A stretch of DNA of 11,944 bases from Bacillota bacterium. Lineage in GTDB: Bacteria > Bacillota > Clostridia > Lachnospirales > Lachnospiraceae. Of this stretch, positions 7,214 through 11,944 are shown in pieces; position 1 is the stretch's first letter; each line of letters starts with the position of its first letter. The notes beneath the pieces are model-generated. The model was not told the origin of the DNA, did not search any database, and saw nothing but the letters and a program-made list of their open reading frames with translations. The stretch covers positions 1-11,944 of the forward strand of contig JAEZGY010000006.1 of assembly GCA_023416695.1 (NCBI GenBank), read 5' to 3'. The position numbers and the translations under genes are program-made.

Positions 7214-8683
7214 ATGACCAAAATAAGAACAAGATATGCCCCTAGTCCAACAGGACGTATGCATGTAGGAAACCTTAGAACCGCATTGTATGCTTATTTA
7301 ATTGCAAAGCATGAAGACGGAGATTTTTTATTAAGAATTGAAGATACTGATCAGGAACGCTATGTAGAGGGTGCTACTGAGATTATATATAACACATTAC
7401 GTAATACTGGTTTAATTCATGACGAAGGTCCAGATAAGGACGGTGGAGTAGGTCCTTATGTTCAAAGTGAACGTCAGGCTACTGGTCTTTATTTAGAATA
7501 TGCGAAGAAGTTGATTGATAAAGGAGAAGCTTACTATTGCTTCTGCAGTAAGGAGCGTTTAGAAAGCCTAGCAACTAATATAGATGGAGAGGGAAAGGAG
7601 ATTTCCCACTACGATAAGCACTGTCTTCATTTGTCTAAGGAAGAGATTGAGGAGAACTTAAAAAATGGAGTGCCTTATGTAATTAGACAGAACAACCCTG
7701 AAGAAGGACAGACTACCTTCCATGATGTTATTTTTGGAGATATAACTGTAGATAATGTAGAACTTGATGATATGATTCTTATTAAGTCTGATGGATATCC
7801 AACCTATAATTTTGCCAATGTAGTGGATGATCATTTGATGGGCATTACTCATGTTGTTCGTGGTAGTGAGTATTTATCCTCTTCACCTAAGTACAATCGT
7901 CTTTATGAGGCTTTTGGTTGGGAGGTTCCTGTGTATGTTCATTGTCCTGTTATTACCAATGAGGAGCATAAGAAGCTTAGTAAGAGAAGTGGACATGCAT
8001 CCTTTGAAGATTTAATAGAGCAGGGCTTTGTATCAGAGGCTGTAGTGAATTTTGTGGCACTACTTGGCTGGAGTGCTCCAAATAACCAAGAGATTCTATC
8101 TTTAAATGAACTTATTGAGCTATTTGACTATGCTAATATTAACAAATCCCCTGCGGTTTTCGATATGGTGAAGTTGAGATGGATGAATAGTGAATATATT
8201 AAGAATATGGATGAGGACAAGTATTTAGAACTTGCACTTCCTTATGTAAAGGAAGTAATCAAGAAGGAATTAGATGTAACTAAAATTGCAGACTTAGTTA
8301 AGACAAGAATTGAAACTTTCTTAGATATTGCTGATATGATTGACTTCTTTGAGGAAATGCCTGATTACGACATTGCAATGTATACCCATAAGAAGATGAA
8401 GACCAACTCAGAGATATCTTTAGAGGTATTACAAGAATTACTTCCTGTATTAGAGGAATTAGATGAGTACTCTATCCCTGCTATTGAGGCCACTGTGAAA
8501 GGCTTCATAGAAAAGAAGGAATGTAAGAACGGTATTGTATTATGGCCACTTCGTACAGCAGTAAGTGGAAAGCAATCTACTCCAGGTGGAGCATGGGAGA
8601 TTATGGAGATTCTAGGTAAAGAGGAATCTATTAGACGAATTAAAGTAGGTATCGATAAGCTGAAAGCAGCAATAGAAGGATAA
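7214..8683 (+). CDS. gltX: Glutamyl-tRNA synthetase
   Basis: Charges tRNA-Glu with glutamate in the cytoplasm. The class I motifs are present: the HIGH-type HVGN within PTGRMHVGN (12-20) and the KMSKS-type KLSKR (254-258). RIEDTDQERY (41-50) is the usual glutamate-site region. A zinc-site pattern resembling the E. coli enzyme is visible: Cys109, Cys111, Cys137 and His139, with 25 residues between the pairs. The C-terminal anticodon-binding region (about 320-489) includes LWPLRTAVSGKQSTPG (443-458). The length of 489 residues is normal for bacterial GluRS. AAGGAG (7201-7206) is 7 bases before the ATG. Whether it also charges tRNA-Gln for amidation cannot be told from this window. The helicase gene follows 11 bases downstream. 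Confidence 0.97.
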   Translation: MTKIRTRYAPSPTGRMHVGNLRTALYAYLIAKHEDGDFLLRIEDTDQERYVEGATEIIYNTLRNTGLIHDEGPDKDGGVGPYVQSERQATGLYLEYAKKLIDKGEAYYCFCSKERLESLATNIDGEGKEISHYDKHCLHLSKEEIEENLKNGVPYVIRQNNPEEGQTTFHDVIFGDITVDNVELDDMILIKSDGYPTYNFANVVDDHLMGITHVVRGSEYLSSSPKYNRLYEAFGWEVPVYVHCPVITNEEHKKLSKRSGHASFEDLIEQGFVSEAVVNFVALLGWSAPNNQEILSLNELIELFDYANINKSPAVFDMVKLRWMNSEYIKNMDEDKYLELALPYVKEVIKKELDVTKIADLVKTRIETFLDIADMIDFFEEMPDYDIAMYTHKKMKTNSEISLEVLQELLPVLEELDEYSIPAIEATVKGFIEKKECKNGIVLWPLRTAVSGKQSTPGGAWEIMEILGKEESIRRIKVGIDKLKAAIEG

Positions 8684-8694
8684 GAGAAATCAGA

Positions 8695-10689
8695 ATGAAA
8701 GTTAATCAATCGCAAAAGCAAGCTATTATGCATAACGAAGGGCCTATGTTAGTATTGGCAGGTCCTGGTTCTGGTAAGACCTATGTGATCACTTCTCGGG
8801 CTAAGGCGCTAATAGAGGAACATCATGTAGCACCAAATCACATTTTGGTAATCACCTTTACGAAGGCAGCGGCTGTAGAGATGCAGCAACGATTTGAGAG
8901 ACTTATGAGAAAACAGCATACGGGGGTGCAGTTTGGCACCTTCCATGCTGTTTTCTTTCAAATACTGCGGTATGCTTATGGCTTTACTGCGGCAAACATT
9001 ATCAAAGAGGAAGAAAAGTCTCAGTTTTTTCGGGAATTAATCCGTCATATGGAGTTAGATCTAGACGATGAGAAGGACTTTATCTCTGCTATAGAGGCTG
9101 AGGTAAGCCTAGTGAAAGGGGATATGCTAAATCTAGAGCACTACTATTCCATGAACTGTTCAGAGGAAATCTTTAAGAAAATCTATCATGCCTATGACGA
9201 CTATTTAAGAAGACATAATCAGTTAGACTTTGAAGATATGCTGATTTTCACCTATGAGTTATTTGTACAGAGACCAGATATTCTCACCTTATGGCAGAAA
9301 AGGTTTCAATATATCTTAATTGATGAGTTTCAGGATATTAATACTCTGCAATATAAGATTATTAAGATGCTTGCCAAACCACAGGATAATCTCTTTATTG
9401 TAGGGGATGATGATCAATCTATTTACCGTTTTCGTGGAGCAAAGCCAGAGATTATGTTGAATTTTGAGAAGGATTATCCTAATGCGAAGAGAGTGTTACT
9501 AGATATTAATTATCGTTCTACTAAGGAGATTATAGATAGTGCAGGACGGTTAATTAAACACAATAAGAAAAGATTTCAAAAGGAAATTAAAGCAATTCAT
9601 GGTGATGGTCAGAAGGTTAAATTACAGGAATTTGCTTCTCTTTCCTTAGAAAATAAAGCTGTTATTGAAGAAATTAAAGCCTATCATGAAAAAGGGGTGG
9701 CTTATAGTGATATGGCAGTAATCTTTCGAACCAATATACAACCACGAAGTTTAATTGAAAAATTGCTAGAATATAACCTACCCTTTAAGATGAAGGATTC
9801 CATTCCTAATATCTATGATCACTGGATTGCAAAAAATCTGATCGATTACATTAATATCGCTAGAGGGGCTAGAGACCGTGGAAGCTTTTTGCAGATTATG
9901 AATCGACCAAAACGCTATATTAATCGAGAGTGCTTAACCACTCCCCAGGTAGATTTTATACAGCTAAGAAGTTATTATGCAGATAAGATGTGGATGCTAG
10001 AGCGCATCAATAAGCTAGAATATGATTTAGAGATGATAAAGGGTATGGATCCCTATTCAGCAATTTACTATATTAGAAAAGCGGTTGGGTATGAGGAATA
10101 CCTTGAGGAATACGCGAAATTTAGGAGAATTAAGGTGGAAGAGCTAACAGATACTCTTGATGAGATTGCAGAAGCAGCTAAGCCTTATAAGACCTATGAG
10201 GAATGGGTAGCTCATATGGAGGAATATAAAGAAGAACTGCAAGAACAGAGTAGGCATCGCTATGAAAATAATCAGGATGCCATTTCTCTAGCTACCATGC
10301 ATAGTGCCAAAGGGCTAGAGTATGAAATTGTTTTTGTTATCGATGCTAACGAAGAGATTACCCCTCATCATAAGGCTGTTTTAGAGGAAGACTTAGAAGA
10401 GGAGCGTCGCATGTTTTATGTAGCAATGACAAGAGCTAAATCCATGTTATCCATCTTTTGGGTAAAAGAGAGGTATAATAAGGAGCTAGCCGTATCCCGT
10501 TTTGTAAGGGAGTTATTTTTAGATTCTGAGGAGTTGTCAGAGGGAGTAACAATCTACCATAAAAACTATGGGGAAGGTGTTATTGTAAAGAAACAAGAAG
10601 GGAAACTTTGGGTGAGATTTAAAAAGATGGAGGGAGAACGTCTCCTAGATATCAATTACTGTTTGAATAACCAGTTAATACAGCTGTAA
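8695..10689 (+). CDS. UvrD/PcrA-type ATP-dependent DNA helicase
   Basis: A superfamily 1A 3'-5' DNA helicase for repair or replication-conflict handling. The motifs are complete and in order: Q motif NQSQKQAI (4-11), Walker A GPGSGKT (23-29), Ia TFTKAAAVEM (54-63), II LIDEFQD (208-214), III VGDDDQSIYRFRGA (236-249), IV NYRSTKE (272-278), V ATMHSAKGLEYEIV (533-546) and VI RRMFYVAMTRAK (571-582). The C-terminal 50 residues, with VTIYHKNYGEGVIV (618-631), resemble the Tudor-like end of PcrA that binds RNA polymerase. At 664 residues it is shorter than typical PcrA/UvrD (over 700), mainly in the 2B region, so it may be a paralogue and not the main pcrA. No good ribosome binding site precedes the ATG (AAGGA is 14 bases away), suggesting coupling to gltX translation. 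Confidence 0.93.
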   Translation: MKVNQSQKQAIMHNEGPMLVLAGPGSGKTYVITSRAKALIEEHHVAPNHILVITFTKAAAVEMQQRFERLMRKQHTGVQFGTFHAVFFQILRYAYGFTAANIIKEEEKSQFFRELIRHMELDLDDEKDFISAIEAEVSLVKGDMLNLEHYYSMNCSEEIFKKIYHAYDDYLRRHNQLDFEDMLIFTYELFVQRPDILTLWQKRFQYILIDEFQDINTLQYKIIKMLAKPQDNLFIVGDDDQSIYRFRGAKPEIMLNFEKDYPNAKRVLLDINYRSTKEIIDSAGRLIKHNKKRFQKEIKAIHGDGQKVKLQEFASLSLENKAVIEEIKAYHEKGVAYSDMAVIFRTNIQPRSLIEKLLEYNLPFKMKDSIPNIYDHWIAKNLIDYINIARGARDRGSFLQIMNRPKRYINRECLTTPQVDFIQLRSYYADKMWMLERINKLEYDLEMIKGMDPYSAIYYIRKAVGYEEYLEEYAKFRRIKVEELTDTLDEIAEAAKPYKTYEEWVAHMEEYKEELQEQSRHRYENNQDAISLATMHSAKGLEYEIVFVIDANEEITPHHKAVLEEDLEEERRMFYVAMTRAKSMLSIFWVKERYNKELAVSRFVRELFLDSEELSEGVTIYHKNYGEGVIVKKQEGKLWVRFKKMEGERLLDINYCLNNQLIQL

Positions 10690-10734
10690 TTATTAAAAAT
10701 AGAGTTTTGATTGCGAAGCAATTTCCTATGTAAC

Positions 10735-10774
10735 AAAAAAGGTCGTATATAACCAACATGTCATATACGACCTT
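10735..10774 (-). terminator. Terminator of the DUF1292 gene, between convergent genes
   Basis: A perfect 12-bp stem pairs 10739-10750 with 10763-10774 around a 12-base loop. On the - strand it is followed by a T run (A run at 10735-10740 on the + strand), so it terminates the - strand gene. The + strand side is not T-rich, so it is a poorer terminator for the helicase transcript. A weak 5-bp hairpin at 10710-10722 is the only other candidate there. Confidence 0.8.
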
Positions 10775-10781
10775 CAAATTA

Positions 10782-11102
10782 TTATTCTTCGTCGTCTTCT
10801 ACCATTGAATCGAATTCTTCGTCATCTACTAGCTCATCATAAGCATCAGCAACTAGTTCAAATTCTTCGTCGTCTTCGATGTTTTCTAATTCTAAGTCAT
10901 CATCAGAAGTGTGTTTAAAACGATATAAGAATACTTCTTCAGACTCATCATTTAGTGGAAGTAAAGCAATGTAATCTCTGTCTTTAACAGGGAATATAGC
11001 AACTACTGCACATTCTAATTCAGTATCATCATCCAGTGTCAGGGTTACGGTCATATCATCTTCATCTTGTAGACCGTATTCAAAATTATTATTTTCGTTC
11101 AT
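10782..11102 (-). CDS. DUF1292 (YrzB-like) small acidic protein
   Basis: A 106-aa protein of the DUF1292 family, whose function is unknown. The core is MTVTLTLDDDTELECAVVA (17-35), DRDYIALLPL (41-50) and EEVFLYRF (56-63), followed by an acidic tail ending VEDDEE. I count 41 Asp/Glu against 4 Lys/Arg. The start is the internal ATG at 11102, because GAGG (bases 11114-11111 on the reverse strand) stands 8 bases upstream and the family usually begins near this point. An ATG 13 codons earlier (11141) lacks such a site. It is the only - strand gene, convergent to the helicase and divergent from the repeat-rich gene. In other Firmicutes it is commonly linked to ruvX-type genes, which are not seen here. 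Confidence 0.88.
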   Translation of the reverse strand: MNENNNFEYGLQDEDDMTVTLTLDDDTELECAVVAIFPVKDRDYIALLPLNDESEEVFLYRFKHTSDDDLELENIEDDEEFELVADAYDELVDDEEFDSMVEDDEE

Positions 11103-11405
11103 GATATTTACCTCAATTTCATAGATTATGATAGAATACATTTTCTCAAGAAAACACAGGTATTATAGTTATGGGTATAGACACCCTGATTATCAAGTAC
11201 AATTATCTCTATCACATAGTATGAATGTATCAGATTCTAGCATAAATTGCAAGGTACAACCTATAAAGATAATAAAAATGTGGTTACACCATAAAGAAAT
11301 GTCACCAATTGCCGACATAAATATAGAAAAATATATTGACAATATATTAAAATAGCATAAAATTAAAAAGTGTAAATCTTTTTAAAATGAGAGAGGAGAA
11401 CATTC
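11103..11405. other. Divergent intergenic region with no supported gene
   Basis: About 300 bases between the DUF1292 gene and the GTG-started gene. It should hold promoters for both directions; only the rightward one is clear. For the - strand, TATAAT at 11167-11162 lacks a properly spaced -35. A 14-base near-palindrome TTTTCT-CA-AGAAAA lies at 11141-11154. A 75-codon open frame (11128-11355) has no ribosome binding site and is not called. Confidence 0.6.
11336..11363 (+). promoter_or_regulatory. Sigma-A promoter for the right-edge gene
   Basis: A perfect TTGACA (11336-11341) is followed after 16 bases by TAAAAT (11358-11363). The predicted start near 11370 lies just before GAGGAG at 11393-11398 and the GTG start at 11406. 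Confidence 0.7.
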
Positions 11406-11944
11406 GTGGTTACAACCAATGCTAATGATAGCAGACCAAATGACAGCGGGCGCAGAGAGTATAGAACTAGCAGAGATAATGCTTCTCAAAGTAGGACTGA
11501 CAATAGAAGTAACCGTCCTTATAACAAAAGCGACCGTCCTTACAACAAAAGCGATCGGCCATATGAAAAGAGTGATAAGCCTTTCAACAAAACCGATAGG
11601 GGCTATACCAGAACCGAGAGGACTGGAGAAAATGGAGAAAAATCCTATAACAGAGGAGATCGACCATTTAATAGGACTGACAAGCCTTATAATAAAGATG
11701 GTGCTCAAAGACCTTTTAATCGGGATAAAAAACCAGGTTCCTACAATAGTTTTAATAAAGGAATGGACAATAGGTATGGCGGTGGTTACGGCAAGGACGA
11801 GGACAACGAGACAAACAAATACTCTAAAGGCAGTGGTAAAGACCAGAGAATGACCAAGTCCTCTTCTAAGGATAAAGAGGTGCAACCGGACAAATTCGTT
11901 GCTGCAAAACGTCTAGAAAAAGAAAAGAAAGCAATGCAGAAGAA
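11406..11944 (+). CDS. Partial CDS: basic heptad-repeat N-terminus, probably of an RNA-acting protein
   Basis: A frame opens at GTG 11406, 7 bases after GAGGAG (11393-11398), and stays open for 179 codons to the window edge; the stop lies outside. The visible part is low-complexity and probably disordered, with 45 Lys/Arg, 28 Asp/Glu, no Ile, Trp, Cys or His, and only one Leu. Heptads of the form (R/K)P(Y/F)(N/E)K(S/T)D occur four times in a row at residues 37-64, with weaker copies at 86-99 and 102-107. A GGGYG patch follows at 125-129, then a helical charged stretch VAAKRLEKEKKAM (165-177) that may lead into a folded domain. Basic Arg/Asn/Tyr-rich extensions like this occur on RNA modification enzymes (pseudouridine synthases, rRNA methyltransferases) and RNA helicases. 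That is an analogy only, since the catalytic domain is not visible. Promoter, ribosome binding site and in-frame repeats support this frame over the overlapping open frames. Confidence 0.8.
   Translation, partial: MVTTNANDSRPNDSGRREYRTSRDNASQSRTDNRSNRPYNKSDRPYNKSDRPYEKSDKPFNKTDRGYTRTERTGENGEKSYNRGDRPFNRTDKPYNKDGAQRPFNRDKKPGSYNSFNKGMDNRYGGGYGKDEDNETNKYSKGSGKDQRMTKSSSKDKEVQPDKFVAAKRLEKEKKAMQK
11514..11726 (+). repeat. Degenerate 21-bp coding repeats (RPYNKSD heptads)
   Basis: Four contiguous 21-bp units lie at 11514-11534, 11535-11555, 11556-11576 and 11577-11597. The first two are nearly identical in DNA; the later ones diverge while keeping the peptide pattern. Further units occur at 11661-11681 and 11682-11702, and a shorter one starts at 11709. 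The 21-bp period and conservation at peptide level confirm the reading frame. Confidence 0.85.

Noticed and set aside
11128..11355. 75-codon + strand open frame in the divergent intergenic region
   Set aside because: No ribosome binding site precedes the ATG, it overlaps the DUF1292 upstream region, and the translation shows no family features.
11419..11853. 144-codon + strand open frame
   Set aside because: It overlaps the GTG-started frame at 11406, has no good ribosome binding site, encodes an unnatural Thr/Ile/Lys-rich sequence, and the 21-bp repeats make sense only in the 11406 frame.
11382..11885. 167-codon - strand open frame with hydrophobic translation
   Set aside because: It is antisense to the repeat-rich gene. 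Its hydrophobic look comes from reverse reading of Lys/Arg/Asn/Asp codons, and it covers that gene's ribosome binding site and start.

Overview
This AT-rich window carries nine genes on the + strand and one on the - strand. It looks like chromosome of a low-GC Firmicute, most likely a clostridial/Lachnospiraceae-type bacterium. The reasons are the strong AGGAGG-type ribosome binding sites, the many short U-tailed hairpin terminators, a secreted trigger-factor-like lipoprotein, a cytidylate-kinase-like protein of the kind common in anaerobic Firmicutes, and a YrzB/DUF1292 protein. The taxon is inferred from style and gene content. No rRNA, tRNA, insertion sequence, phage gene or CRISPR array is visible.

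Left part (1-3257). A soluble protein of unknown function (58-651) ends at a clear terminator. Next is a lipoprotein (835-2031) with an FKBP-type prolyl isomerase domain and a trigger-factor C-terminal chaperone domain, but no ribosome-binding domain; it is probably a foldase outside the membrane. It has its own terminator. It is followed by a multi-pass membrane protein (2160-3257) that resembles the EIIC domain of sugar phosphotransferase permeases but appears to lack the two usual substrate-site residues and has no EIIA or EIIB partner here.

Middle part (3324-8683). prfC encodes peptide chain release factor 3 and starts with TTG. A strong extended -10 promoter then drives a two-gene operon: a cytidylate-kinase-like P-loop protein and an AI-2E-family membrane protein, 3 bases apart. 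After a 15-bp perfect hairpin comes gltX (glutamyl-tRNA synthetase) with a good sigma-A promoter.

Right part (8695-11944). A UvrD/PcrA-type DNA helicase follows gltX by 11 bases, so the two are probably co-transcribed. A very acidic DUF1292 protein is encoded convergently on the - strand. After an intergenic region of about 300 bases with a good + strand promoter, a GTG-started reading frame opens at 11406 and runs off the window. Its first 179 residues are a basic, low-complexity, heptad-repeat region (RPYNKSD-like), probably the disordered extension of an RNA-acting protein whose catalytic part lies outside. This frame is easily missed because long ORFs in other frames overlap it.

Most of the window is housekeeping: translation (prfC, gltX), DNA repair (helicase), protein folding and membrane transport. 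I see no evidence of a defence island or a multi-gene novel system. The points most worth attention are the partial repeat-rich gene at the right edge, the degenerate EIIC-like protein, the trigger-factor-like lipoprotein and the kinase-like/AI-2E pair.
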